32,143 bases of DNA from an uncultured Clostridia bacterium. GTDB taxonomy: Bacteria; Bacillota; Clostridia; Christensenellales; Aristaeellaceae. Numbering within the stretch: the first letter of the stretch is position 1; the number at the start of each line of letters is the position of its first letter. Both the position numbers and the translations under genes were made by a program. Positions 7,991 to 15,758 of this stretch are shown here, piece by piece. The DNA lies in assembly GCA_946407745.1 (NCBI GenBank), contig CAMJPQ010000042.1, positions 1 to 32,143 of the forward strand, in the 5' to 3' direction. Below the pieces are notes generated by a model, which was not told where the DNA came from, did not search any database, and saw nothing but the letters and a program-made list of their open reading frames with translations.

Positions 7991-8896
7991 TCAGAACAGC
8001 GCGTTCTCCGGCTCGATCTTGCGGACGGAGAAGTTAGCCAGCAGCATCAGCAGCAGGCCAATGACGCTCTGGAAGAAGGACGCCGCCGCGGTGTAGCCGA
8101 AGTTGGAGGACTTCAGAATCTGGTTCAGGATATAGGAGTCAATCACCTGCGTGGTGGAATACAATGCGCCGTTGTTGCGCGTCACCTGATAGAACAGGCC
8201 TGTGTCGGAGCGCATCACGTTGCCCACGGACAGAAGCAGCATCACCGTGACCATGGGGATCAGCGAGGGGATGGTGATGTGGCGGATCTGCTGGAACTTG
8301 TTCGCGCCATCGATGTTCGCCGCCTCATACAGCGAGGTGTCAATGCCGGCCAGCACGGACATGTACAGCACCGAGCCGTAGCCGGTGTCCTTCCACACCT
8401 TCACAATCAGCAGTATCCACGGCCAGTACTCCGCCTTGGAATAGAAGCGGGTGCTCGTGCCCAGCACGTTGTTGATCATGCCGGTGCGGCTGTCGATGAA
8501 GGCAAACACAATGAACTGCACCGCAGCATAGGAGATGAACACCGGAATGATCATCAGCGTCTGCATGGTCTTGGCAGCCCGCTTGAACGCCATCTGGTCA
8601 ATCATGATGGCGATGGTGACATTCAGCACCGTGCCCACTGCCGTGAACAGCAGGTAGTACAGCACGGTATTGCGCGTCATGTTCAGGAAGGTGTTCTTGG
8701 ACTTGATGAGGAATTCAAAGTTCCCCAGCCCCACCCAGTCGCTTGCGAAAATGCCCTTTGAATAGTCAAAATTCTTGAAGGCCAGCACAAGGCCTGTCAT
8801 GGGCACGTACATGATGAAAAGCAGCACAAGGAACGCAGGCAGCGCCATAATCACATGGGCCCTGTGCTTCCACGTGTTTCTGAAGAACTCTTTCAC
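7991..8896 (-). CDS. ABC sugar importer permease, LplB/YteP-like
   Basis: This is the first gene of the importer operon and encodes about 301 residues with six membrane helices. Its EAA coupling loop reads 'SLYEAANIDGANKFQQIRHITIPSL', typical of LplB-type sugar permeases. The frame is open back to 8974, but the residues before the GTG at 8896 (including ACARPGRKRAC-like sequence) are not permease-like, and AGGGAG at 8905-8910 sits eight bases before this GTG, so I choose 8896; the protein then begins MKEFFRNTWKHRAH. No ATP-binding subunit is encoded nearby, which in Firmicutes usually means that a shared MsmX-type ATPase energises the importer. Confidence 0.9.
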   Translation of the reverse strand: MKEFFRNTWKHRAHVIMALPAFLVLLFIMYVPMTGLVLAFKNFDYSKGIFASDWVGLGNFEFLIKSKNTFLNMTRNTVLYYLLFTAVGTVLNVTIAIMIDQMAFKRAAKTMQTLMIIPVFISYAAVQFIVFAFIDSRTGMINNVLGTSTRFYSKAEYWPWILLIVKVWKDTGYGSVLYMSVLAGIDTSLYEAANIDGANKFQQIRHITIPSLIPMVTVMLLLSVGNVMRSDTGLFYQVTRNNGALYSTTQVIDSYILNQILKSSNFGYTAAASFFQSVIGLLLMLLANFSVRKIEPENALF

Positions 8897-9055
8897 CTTG
8901 AAATCTCCCTCCCCGTTTGCGCACGCCCGCTTCCTGCCCGGCCGGGCGCACGTCAATGTGAGCAATCCGGCCAAACCAAACCCGCCCTTGAGAAGGGGCG
9001 CAGCAGGACAGATAAAACAGGTGGTTTCACGACCAGATTTTCAATCAACGCGAAC

Positions 9056-9084
9056 ATTCTATCACATTTCATTTCACTTTGCAA
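9056..9084 (-). promoter_or_regulatory. Promoter of the sugar-importer operon
   Basis: On the minus strand TTGCAA (9084-9079) and TAGAAT (9061-9056) are 17 bases apart. The predicted leader runs about 150 bases to the GTG at 8896. Confidence 0.75.
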
Positions 9085-9230
9085 GCCGTAAAAGCCGCCC
9101 CGAAATAGCCGACAAAAACGCTCGGAAATAGCACAGCGGCGCGGTTTTTTCCGTTTTCGAGCGAAATCCGGCAGTTGTTTTTTCATTATTTTTTGTCAAA
9201 ACTTTTTCACTTCCCTCTTTTCCCCTCATA

Positions 9231-9239
9231 TGATATACT
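9231..9239 (+). promoter_or_regulatory. Extended -10 promoter of the Ig-like/PDZ gene
   Basis: TGATATACT gives a TATACT -10 element (9234-9239) preceded by the TGn extension. No good -35 lies at the usual distance, but extended -10 promoters do not need one. The upstream 60 bases are rich in T and A. Confidence 0.6.
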
Positions 9240-9300
9240 GTGTGGGCGGCGCCACGCGCGCGCAATTCGAAAGACAATTTGCCGGGAGGCTTTATTGGCA

Positions 9301-10890
9301 ATGAAAAAAGCGTCTTTTCTGTGTCTGATCCTGTTGCTTCTCTCTGCCGTATGGCTCTACGCCGGCGCGGAGGACGCGGAGTTTACCTTTGAGCAGACCG
9401 AGATCGAGCTGGTGATGGGTTCAAAAAGCAGCAGCTCTGTGACACTTAAGCCGGTAGCCAGCGGTTTCCGCCTGCCATCGTCCTCTTCCGCCTTCACCTG
9501 GTCGGTGCAGAAATCCTCCGTGGTCTCGGTCAGCGCAAAGGGCCGTGTCACCGCCAAGGGCAACGGCACCTCAAAGGTGTGGTGCTCGGTTACGGTAGGC
9601 GATTACACCTACACCGCCGAGGCAGTCGTCACCGTGACCGTACCGGTGACGCGCCTGCGCGCCTCCACGGATGAGATGCTGGTGATGGTCGGCGAGAGCA
9701 GGCAGGCGAAATTCCTGTTCACCCCCTCAGACGCCACCGATCAGTCCCTCAGCTATGAAAGCAGCGACGAATCCGTCGCCACCGTGGACGCGGACGGGTA
9801 TGTAACAGGCCTCACCGCCGGCGTGACCACCATCACCGCCCGCACGCTGGACGGCAGCGACAAGACCTCCTCCATGAAGGCGCGGGTCATCACCCTCACT
9901 ACCGAGACCACCGACATCACCCTGCCGCTGGCCGGCGGGCTGCGCGTGCGCGTGGATTATGTGGGCGACGTGGAAAAATTCCAGAACAATATCAGATACA
10001 CGGTGAAAAGCTCCTGTTTCAAGGTGACGGACGAATTTGACGACACCGGCATCGTGCTGACACTGGTGCCCTCCAAAATCGGTACGGGCACCATCACCCT
10101 GACCGACAACAAAGCCAGCAAGACCAGGGTGGTGCTGAATGTGACCGTGGCGGAAACCATCACCGACAGCGTGACCCCTGTGGTCACCGGCGCCTCGCTG
10201 AGCGGCGAGGCGGTGAAGCTGGTCAGCGTGCAGGTGCAGAACCGCGCCCTGGACGCCCTCACCTCCTACGGGCTGCGCTACGCCTTCTTCGACGCCGAGG
10301 GCAACCAGATCTTCTCCGGCGCCTTCGGGCAGAGCGATTACGAGGAAGAGCTGAGGGAGATGGAGTACCAGGCGGCAGTCGCCGGCGGGGAGACGAGCAC
10401 AGCCAACGACAGGGTGCCCTCCGCTTATGAGGAAGCGGTCTCCTTCCGGGTGGCGGTGAGCAGCTTCACCACACAGGGCGGCGTCACCTGCCTTGTGCCG
10501 GAGAACCTGCTGCGCTGGTTTGATTCCGAAAGCGGCGCGATTCCCCTTCCCGCCGATGAGGCCGGCGGCGCGGTCACCCTCTCTGAGGAGGACAGCGAGA
10601 AGGCCGGCGAGGTCACCCTGGGCATCACCACTGTGACGCTGCTGTCCGGCTTTGCCGAGCATTACGGCTACAGTCACTCCGGCCGGTGGATCACCGAGGT
10701 GGAGGAGGGCAGTGTGGCCGACCGCTGCGGCCTGCGCGTCGGTGACCTGATCTACGACGCGGACGGCGTCACCTGGGCGGATGATCCCTATGTGCTGCAG
10801 CACGCCAGGGTCAAAATGGCCACGACCCTCCCCTGCGTGTTCCGCGTGGAGCGGGACGGCCGCAATGTGGAGCTTGTCATGAAGAAGTGA
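9301..10890 (+). CDS. Secreted protein with Ig-like (BIG2) repeats and a C-terminal PDZ domain
   Basis: The protein has 529 residues and a signal peptide (MKKASFLCLILLLLSAVWLY..., cut near AGA/ED). Residues about 27-112 and 113-195 are bacterial Ig-like group 2 domains; the second has the hallmark 'SSDESVATVDADGYVTGLTAG'. The middle (about 200-420) is beta-rich with no family I recognise. The last 90 residues look like a PDZ domain: 'EVEEGSVADRCGLRVGDLIYDADG' followed by a strand-rich end 'FRVERDGRNVELVMKK'. There is no protease domain, no lipobox and no sorting signal, so it is presumably released or loosely held outside the membrane, where it may bind peptide ends or scaffold other proteins. 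The frame is open from 9175, but the signal peptide and GGGAGG (9284-9289) fix the start at 9301. Confidence 0.85.
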   Translation: MKKASFLCLILLLLSAVWLYAGAEDAEFTFEQTEIELVMGSKSSSSVTLKPVASGFRLPSSSSAFTWSVQKSSVVSVSAKGRVTAKGNGTSKVWCSVTVGDYTYTAEAVVTVTVPVTRLRASTDEMLVMVGESRQAKFLFTPSDATDQSLSYESSDESVATVDADGYVTGLTAGVTTITARTLDGSDKTSSMKARVITLTTETTDITLPLAGGLRVRVDYVGDVEKFQNNIRYTVKSSCFKVTDEFDDTGIVLTLVPSKIGTGTITLTDNKASKTRVVLNVTVAETITDSVTPVVTGASLSGEAVKLVSVQVQNRALDALTSYGLRYAFFDAEGNQIFSGAFGQSDYEEELREMEYQAAVAGGETSTANDRVPSAYEEAVSFRVAVSSFTTQGGVTCLVPENLLRWFDSESGAIPLPADEAGGAVTLSEEDSEKAGEVTLGITTVTLLSGFAEHYGYSHSGRWITEVEEGSVADRCGLRVGDLIYDADGVTWADDPYVLQHARVKMATTLPCVFRVERDGRNVELVMKK

Positions 10891-11004
10891 GGAATCATTG
10901 TATCTCTCATTGTCAATGGCGGGTCTTATGTACCGCAGGCGGCCACCCGCGCCTGTGCGTCCTCCCTCCCCTGAATGGGAGAGGGCCGCGGTCAGGCTTC
11001 TGTC

Positions 11005-11019
11005 CGGCGGCGTCCGCCG
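11005..11019. repeat. Inverted repeat in the ruvA leader
   Basis: CGGCGG and CCGCCG flank a CGT loop, 30 bases before the ruvA start. A second imperfect hairpin (CCCTCCCC near 10970, GGGAGAGGG near 10977-10985) lies just upstream. No T-run follows either, so they are not obvious terminators. No convincing ruvA promoter is visible. Confidence 0.45.
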
Positions 11020-11048
11020 TGAATGAATAACGATGTAGTGAGGCTTTT

Positions 11049-11657
11049 ATGTTCGCTTTTATTGAAGGCAAGGTGTGCGATAAGTCCGGCGGCATGCTGG
11101 TACTGGAAACCGGCGGTATCGGCTTCCAGCTCAGCTGCTCCATGAACACACTGCAGGCCGCCCCGGCCATCGGGGAAAGCATGCGCTGCCACACCTATTT
11201 TTCCGTGCGCGAGGATGCCATGGAGCTGTTCGGCTTCGCCACACGGGCGGAAAAAGAGCTGTTTCTGCGGCTCATCTCCGTCAGCGGGGTCGGCGCAAAA
11301 ATGGCGCTGGCCCTGCTGGGCGCCATGCCGCTGAAGGATCTGGAGCTGGCCATCCTGATGGAGGACATCACAGCCCTGACCCGCGCGCCGGGCATCGGCA
11401 GGAAAACAGCGCAGCGCATCGCGCTGGAGCTGAAGGACAAGGTGAGCCAGGCAGAGCTGGACAGCCTGTCCGCCGCAGGCGGGCCGGCCCCTGCCGCCAC
11501 CGCGCAGGGCAGCGCGGTCAGCGAGGCGCTGGAGGCGCTGGCCGCCCTTGGCTACTCCCCCGTGGAAGCTAGAAGCGCACTGCAGAAGGTCAAGGACCAG
11601 AGCGATAAGGCCAATGAGCTGATCAGCCTTGCGTTGCGCGCAATGGTGAATATGTGA
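11049..11657 (+). CDS. ruvA: Holliday junction DNA helicase subunit RuvA
   Basis: RuvA binds four-way DNA junctions as a tetramer and loads RuvB rings for branch migration. The 202-residue protein has the N-terminal OB-like domain (about 1-62), the central tandem helix-hairpin-helix domain, seen as 'LISVSGVGAKMALALLG' (about 75-91) and 'LTRAPGIGRKTAQRIALELKDK' (about 112-133), and a C-terminal three-helix domain (about 155-202) that contacts RuvB, with 'EALEALAALGYSPVEA'. Length and domain order are normal for the family. It lies 10 bases before ruvB. ruvC is not next to it, in contrast to many bacteria. Confidence 0.97.
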   Translation: MFAFIEGKVCDKSGGMLVLETGGIGFQLSCSMNTLQAAPAIGESMRCHTYFSVREDAMELFGFATRAEKELFLRLISVSGVGAKMALALLGAMPLKDLELAILMEDITALTRAPGIGRKTAQRIALELKDKVSQAELDSLSAAGGPAPAATAQGSAVSEALEALAALGYSPVEARSALQKVKDQSDKANELISLALRAMVNM

Positions 11658-11667
11658 GGATTGAGGC

Positions 11668-12729
11668 ATGGCAGCTGACGAGAGACTGATGACCGGCTCC
11701 TTCCGCGAGGAGGACGCCAATCTGGAAAACAGCCTTCGCCCCCACACCCTGCGGGAATACGTGGGGCAGGCGGAGGTGAAGGACAGCCTGAGCATCTACA
11801 TCCAGGCCGCGCTGAACCGGCACGAGCCGCTGGACCATATTTTGCTCTACGGCCCGCCAGGCTTGGGCAAGACCACCCTGGCCACCATTGTGGCCGCCGA
11901 AATGGGGCAGAATATCCGCGTTACCTCCGGGCCCGCCATCGAGCGCCCCGGCGACCTGGCCTCCATGCTGGCCAACCTGAACGAGGGCGATGTGCTGTTC
12001 ATCGATGAAATCCACCGGCTGTCCCGCTCGGTGGAGGAGGTGCTGTACCCCGCCATGGAGGACTTTGCCATCGACATCATGATCGGCAAGGGTCCCACGG
12101 CGCGCTCGCTGCGTGTCAGTGTGCCGCGGTTCACTCTCATTGGCGCGACCACGCGCTTTGGCATGCTCTCCGCCCCGCTGCGGGACCGCTTTGGCATCAT
12201 TTACCGCCTGGAGCTGTACACCCCCGACGAGCTGGCCACCATTGTCACCCGCTCTGCCGGGCTGCTGAAGGTGAAGCAGGCGGAGCCGGACGGCATGCTG
12301 GAAATTGCCAGGCGAAGCCGCGGCACCCCCCGCATCGCCAACCGCATGCTGCGGCGCGCCCGTGACTATGCCGATGTGAAGAACGGCGGCGTACTCTCCG
12401 CCCGGATGGCGGACGAGGCCCTGCGCATGAACAATGTTGACGAGCTGGGCCTGGACAAGACAGACCGCACCATGCTGGCCTGCATGATGGACAAATTCGG
12501 CGGCGGCCCCGTAGGCCTGGACACCCTGGCCGCCACCACCGGCGAGGACGCCGCCACCATTGAGTGCGTCTATGAGCCCTACCTGATGCAGCTGGGCTTC
12601 CTCATGCGCACTCCCCGCGGCCGTGTATGCACCCCCGCGGCGTGGGCCTACATGAAGCGCACCATGCCGGCCGCCGCTCTGGCGCAGGCAGGCGGTGCCG
12701 ATGGACAGATTTCCATGGAACTGGAGTGA
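11668..12729 (+). CDS. ruvB: Holliday junction branch-migration ATPase RuvB
   Basis: RuvB is the hexameric AAA+ motor that pulls DNA through RuvA-bound junctions. The 353-residue protein shows the N-terminal '[12 protein letters not shown]' signature (about 23-34), Walker A GPPGLGKT at 62-69, Walker [10 protein letters not shown] at about 111-119, the sensor/beta-hairpin region '[20 protein letters not shown]', and the C-terminal winged-helix domain with '[10 protein letters not shown]' and '[17 protein letters not shown]'. A Gly/Gln-containing tail after residue 335 is poorly conserved. It is co-transcribed with ruvA. Confidence 0.98.
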   Translation: MAADERLMTGSFREEDANLENSLRPHTLREYVGQAEVKDSLSIYIQAALNRHEPLDHILLYGPPGLGKTTLATIVAAEMGQNIRVTSGPAIERPGDLASMLANLNEGDVLFIDEIHRLSRSVEEVLYPAMEDFAIDIMIGKGPTARSLRVSVPRFTLIGATTRFGMLSAPLRDRFGIIYRLELYTPDELATIVTRSAGLLKVKQAEPDGMLEIARRSRGTPRIANRMLRRARDYADVKNGGVLSARMADEALRMNNVDELGLDKTDRTMLACMMDKFGGGPVGLDTLAATTGEDAATIECVYEPYLMQLGFLMRTPRGRVCTPAAWAYMKRTMPAAALAQAGGADGQISMELE

Positions 12730-12734
12730 ATAAA

Positions 12735-13316
12735 ATGCCGAAACTGCTGTCCGTGTACCTGACCTTTGTGAAGCTGGGCTGCATTACCTTTGGCGGCGGC
12801 TATGCCATGCTGCCCATACTGGAGGAGGAGCTGGCCAAGAAGCGCGGCTGGACCACCATGGACGAGCTGCGCGACTACTTCTCCATCGGCCAGTGCACCC
12901 CGGGCGTGATCGCGCTGAATGTTTCCACCTTTATCGGGGAAAAGCTGGGCGGTGTGCCCGGCGCGCTGGTGGCTTCCCTCGGCTTTCTGACAGGGCCGGT
13001 GGCCATCATACTGGTCATCGCCGCGTTCCTGACCAATTTTGCCTCCATCGAAATTGTGCAGCACGCCTTTGCCGGCATCCGCGTGTGCGTGTGCGTGCTG
13101 ATCGTGCAGGCCGTGCTGCGGCTGTGGAAATCCTCCGTGGTGGACCTTCCCACGCTGCTGATCTACCTTGTGATTTTTGCGCTGAACGTGTTTGGCGGGT
13201 ATCTGCCCGTCAAGCTGCCCATGGCCGCGCTGGTGGTGCTGTCCGGCGTTGCGGGCGTTGTCATCACCGCGATGAAAAGCCGCGCCGCAGGCAAAAAGGA
13301 AGGTGACCGGAAATGA
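12735..13316 (+). CDS. Chromate transporter family protein, first half
   Basis: This 193-residue protein is one of a pair of half-length ChrA-family membrane proteins. The family signature is visible at the start: 'FVKLGCITFGGGYAMLPILEEELAKKRGW', then 'QCTPGVIALNVSTFIG' around residues 55-70, followed by several hydrophobic segments. In characterised family members the protein exports chromate with proton exchange; in clostridia the true substrate of such pairs is not established. The frame is open back into ruvB, but the ATG at 12735 matches the family start and has GGAG ten bases before it. It overlaps the next gene by four bases (ATGA), so the two halves are probably made and assembled together. 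Confidence 0.9.
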   Translation: MPKLLSVYLTFVKLGCITFGGGYAMLPILEEELAKKRGWTTMDELRDYFSIGQCTPGVIALNVSTFIGEKLGGVPGALVASLGFLTGPVAIILVIAAFLTNFASIEIVQHAFAGIRVCVCVLIVQAVLRLWKSSVVDLPTLLIYLVIFALNVFGGYLPVKLPMAALVVLSGVAGVVITAMKSRAAGKKEGDRK

Positions 13317-13879
13317 ATACCCTCCTGCGCCTGATGTATGAATTTGCCAAAACCGGCCTGTTTTCCATCGGAGGCGGCCTGGCCACGCTGCCCTTCCTGT
13401 ACGAAATGTCCGACAAAACCAGCTGGTTTTCGCACGCGGACATCGCGGATATGATTGCCGTATCCGAGTCCACCCCCGGGCCGATCGGCATCAACATGTC
13501 CACCTTCTCCGGCTTCCGCGCTTCCGGGATCGCGGGCGGCATACTGGCCTCGCTGTCACTGGCCGCGCCCTCGGTCATCATCATCCTCATCATTGCCAAA
13601 TTTCTGGAAAAGTTCCGCAGCAACCGCTATGTGGAGGGCGCGCTGTACGGCCTGCGCCCCGCCTCCATCGCAATGATCTCCGCCGCCGGGCTGAATGTGG
13701 CCAGGGTGGCGCTGGTGAATCTTGACGCCTATGCGGCGACAGGCAGCCTGGGCGATCTGTTTCTGTGGAAGGCCATCCTGCTGGGCATCATCATTTTTGT
13801 CGCCCAGCGGAAGCTGAAGCTCAGCCCCATTATATACATACTGATTGCTGCCGTGGTGGGCATTGTGTTCAAATTCTGA
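13313..13879 (+). CDS. Chromate transporter family protein, second half
   Basis: This 188-residue partner has the same plan as the preceding gene: 'KTGLFSIGGGLATLPFLYEMS' near the start, then 'SESTPGPIGINMSTFSGF' around residues 55-72, and about five further hydrophobic segments ending with a strongly hydrophobic tail. The first and second halves have diverged, as in other split ChrA pairs, and should form a heterodimer in the membrane. Translation is coupled to the first half through an ATGA overlap and a GAAGGTGA-type ribosome binding site inside it. Confidence 0.9.
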   Translation: MNTLLRLMYEFAKTGLFSIGGGLATLPFLYEMSDKTSWFSHADIADMIAVSESTPGPIGINMSTFSGFRASGIAGGILASLSLAAPSVIIILIIAKFLEKFRSNRYVEGALYGLRPASIAMISAAGLNVARVALVNLDAYAATGSLGDLFLWKAILLGIIIFVAQRKLKLSPIIYILIAAVVGIVFKF

Positions 13880-13896
13880 CACTGTGAGGTGAATGG

Positions 13897-15330
13897 ATGA
13901 AACAGCGCTCTCCTGCCGTACGGGCGTTTGTAGGGCTCTACGCCGCGGTGAGCTGCGCGCTGCTGCTGTGGCAGGTGGCGCGCATGCTGGAGCTGCCCGT
14001 GGTCAACCAGGCTGAGGGCGTCTTCACCGTCGTGCACCTGGCCCTGTTTTTGCCTGCCCTTTTCATCGGGCAGCTGTGGCGCAGGCGGGAGGTGCGCCTC
14101 TGCCTCTACGGGCTGATTTGGATCGCGCTGACCCTGCTGTGGAAGCTGTGGCAGCAGTGGGGACTGGACTTTGTGTCCATGCTGCGCTACAGCCCGCAAG
14201 TCCTCTACAGCTACTGGCCGACGCTGAGCGCCTACACCTATGCGCTGGGTTTCTGTGTCTGCCTGCCGCTGATGGCTGAAGACCGCGCCGCGGCGCGCCG
14301 CTGGGTCCTTCTCCATCTGGCGGTGTGGACGGTGTGGATGTGCCTGCTCAGCCTCGTGGGGCTGTGGGCGGCGCTCACCGGCACCCTGATCCACTCCAGC
14401 GGGGAGCAGTATATCGGCATCGCGCTGTCCGACCGGCGGCTCAACCTGCTGGGATACTGCACGCACACCGGCGCTCTGCTGGGCGCCTCCGTACTGGCTG
14501 CGGTCCTCTGCGCCGCCATGGCACGCGGCAGGGCGGTACGCATCGCCTGCCTGCTGGCCGCTGTGCCCATGCTGCTGTGCCTCTCGCTGACAGACAGCCG
14601 CGGCAGCTATCTCGCCCTGGGCGGCAGCGCCGGGCTGGCCGCTGCCCTGGCGCTGGCCCGAAGCAGGCACGAAAAGCCGTCAAGGCGCCTGCTGCTCTGG
14701 GCAGGCTGTGCCATTGCAGGGGTCGCCGCGGTTTGGGGGCTGATGATGCTGTGCCGCGCCGGGCTGAACCGCCTGGCCGCCGCCCCGCAGACACACGAAA
14801 TGCACTGGATGGAGCTGCTCGGCCTGAGCTCCGCCTCGGCAGAGGAGGCCGCTGCCCACCGCTCGCTGCTGCAGGGAGACATGTTGTCCGGGCGCGGTGA
14901 GATCTGGCGCGCCGTGTTCCGCCTGTTCGGCGCGGAGCCGTGGACGCTGCTTCACGGCACCTCCGTCACCGACCTGAGCGAAACCGTGAACCGCTACACC
15001 CAGGGAACCGGCCTGGTCTACGCCCACACGCACAATCTGTTCCTGCAGACGCTGATGGAGCTCGGTTTGCCCGGGCTCTGCCTGATGTGCCTTTTCCTTG
15101 TTCGCTGGGGAAAGAGCGCCCTGTCCCTTATGCGGCCGGAGCGCCCGCTGTGGCTGCGCCTGCTGCCGCTTTTGCCCCTGTACCTGCTGGTGGGCGACAT
15201 GGCCGACTGCCACACCCCGCCGGTCTACAAGCTGCCCTTTGTGCCGCTTCTCTACCTGTCGCTGAGCCTTTGCCTGCGCTCGGCGGAGCTGGCCGGCAGT
15301 GAGCCGCGCCAGCCTGATTCCGCGCCATAA
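13897..15330 (+). CDS. O-antigen ligase/polymerase-like membrane protein
   Basis: The protein has 477 residues and about 10-12 membrane helices. Two features point to the Wzy_C (O-antigen ligase/polymerase-like) superfamily: 'LSLTDSRGSYLALGGSAGLAAAL' near residues 226-248, and 'HTHNLFLQTLMELGLPGL' near 371-388, where the His-Asn pair and the following Glu-x-Gly are the usual signature. A long loop between them (about 285-370) should face outside. Family members join or polymerise lipid-linked sugar chains. There is no glycosyltransferase or polysaccharide cluster around it, so its substrate is open. It lies 17 bases after the chromate-type pair and may be co-transcribed with it. Confidence 0.8.
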   Translation: MKQRSPAVRAFVGLYAAVSCALLLWQVARMLELPVVNQAEGVFTVVHLALFLPALFIGQLWRRREVRLCLYGLIWIALTLLWKLWQQWGLDFVSMLRYSPQVLYSYWPTLSAYTYALGFCVCLPLMAEDRAAARRWVLLHLAVWTVWMCLLSLVGLWAALTGTLIHSSGEQYIGIALSDRRLNLLGYCTHTGALLGASVLAAVLCAAMARGRAVRIACLLAAVPMLLCLSLTDSRGSYLALGGSAGLAAALALARSRHEKPSRRLLLWAGCAIAGVAAVWGLMMLCRAGLNRLAAAPQTHEMHWMELLGLSSASAEEAAAHRSLLQGDMLSGRGEIWRAVFRLFGAEPWTLLHGTSVTDLSETVNRYTQGTGLVYAHTHNLFLQTLMELGLPGLCLMCLFLVRWGKSALSLMRPERPLWLRLLPLLPLYLLVGDMADCHTPPVYKLPFVPLLYLSLSLCLRSAELAGSEPRQPDSAP

Positions 15331-15357
15331 GGCGCTTCTCCCCTTTCCGGAAACAGG

Positions 15358-15391
15358 ATGGCCGGGAAAGAGGTCCTTTTCCCCGGCCATC
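15358..15391 (+). terminator. Strong hairpin after the ligase-like gene
   Basis: GATGGCCGGG (15358-15367) pairs perfectly with CCCGGCCATC (15382-15391), and the A-rich and T-rich inner parts extend the stem. The following sequence has no T-run, so it may be a weak terminator or a stabilising hairpin rather than a classic terminator. Confidence 0.55.
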
Positions 15392-15431
15392 ATAGCAGTC
15401 AGAATCCATTCACTCAAAAGGAGGTATCATC

Positions 15432-15749
15432 ATGGAACGCTTTGCCTGGAAGGGACGCATCAAGCCCGGCATGAGGGCGGAATACCAGCGCCGCCACGAC
15501 CAGATCTGGCCGGAAATGAAGGAGCTGCTGAAATCCGCTGGCATCCGCAATTACACCATCTGGACGGACGGGGAAACCCTGTTCGGCTACTATGAGTGCG
15601 AAAAGGGCATTGCCTTTGCCGAAAAAACACAGGCCGGCAGCCCCATTGTGGACCGCTGGAATGACTACATGCAGGACGTGCTGGAGCTGGAGATGGACCC
15701 GGTCACCGGCGCGCAGCCGAAGATGGAGCAGGTTTTCCTGCTGGAATGA
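15432..15749 (+). CDS. rhaM: L-rhamnose mutarotase (RhaM family)
   Basis: RhaM interconverts the alpha and beta forms of L-rhamnose, feeding the isomerase. The 105-residue protein has the normal family length and the active-site pattern of E. coli RhaM at the same positions: Tyr18 and His22 in 'EYQRRHDQIWPEM', and a Trp-rich end of the barrel ('VDRWNDYMQDV', about 73-83). The fold is a small dimeric ferredoxin-like barrel. An AAAGGAGG ribosome binding site lies ahead of the ATG. No rhamnose isomerase, kinase or aldolase gene is nearby; the next gene is a dipeptidase, nine bases on. The protein may act on another sugar or serve a rhamnose pathway encoded elsewhere. Confidence 0.88.
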   Translation: MERFAWKGRIKPGMRAEYQRRHDQIWPEMKELLKSAGIRNYTIWTDGETLFGYYECEKGIAFAEKTQAGSPIVDRWNDYMQDVLELEMDPVTGAQPKMEQVFLLE

Positions 15750-15758
15750 GAGGCAGAT

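Larger units (their letters stand above)
8897..9300. other. Divergent intergenic region between importer operon and Ig-like/PDZ gene
   Basis: This region holds the two outward promoters listed separately and a leader of about 150 bases for the importer operon. Within that leader an imperfect inverted repeat (CGCCCTT near 8982 with AAGGGGCG near 8993) and a GC-rich GCCCGGCCGGGC palindrome near 8937 could fold in RNA. I see no riboswitch or open reading frame that I can support. Confidence 0.5.

Noticed and set aside
9193-9239. TTGTCA at 9193 as the -35 of the Ig-like/PDZ gene
   Set aside because: It lies 35 bases from the -10 element, far beyond the usual spacing; the extended -10 explains the promoter better.
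9727-10803. A 358-codon minus-strand frame opposite the Ig-like/PDZ gene
   Set aside because: It is antisense to a gene with signal peptide and clear domains, and is His/Gln/Gly-rich as expected for a GC-rich shadow.
12735-13879. A chromate transporter broken by frameshift into two genes
   Set aside because: Each half has its own family start motif and ribosome binding site, and split pairs of this kind are normal in Firmicutes.
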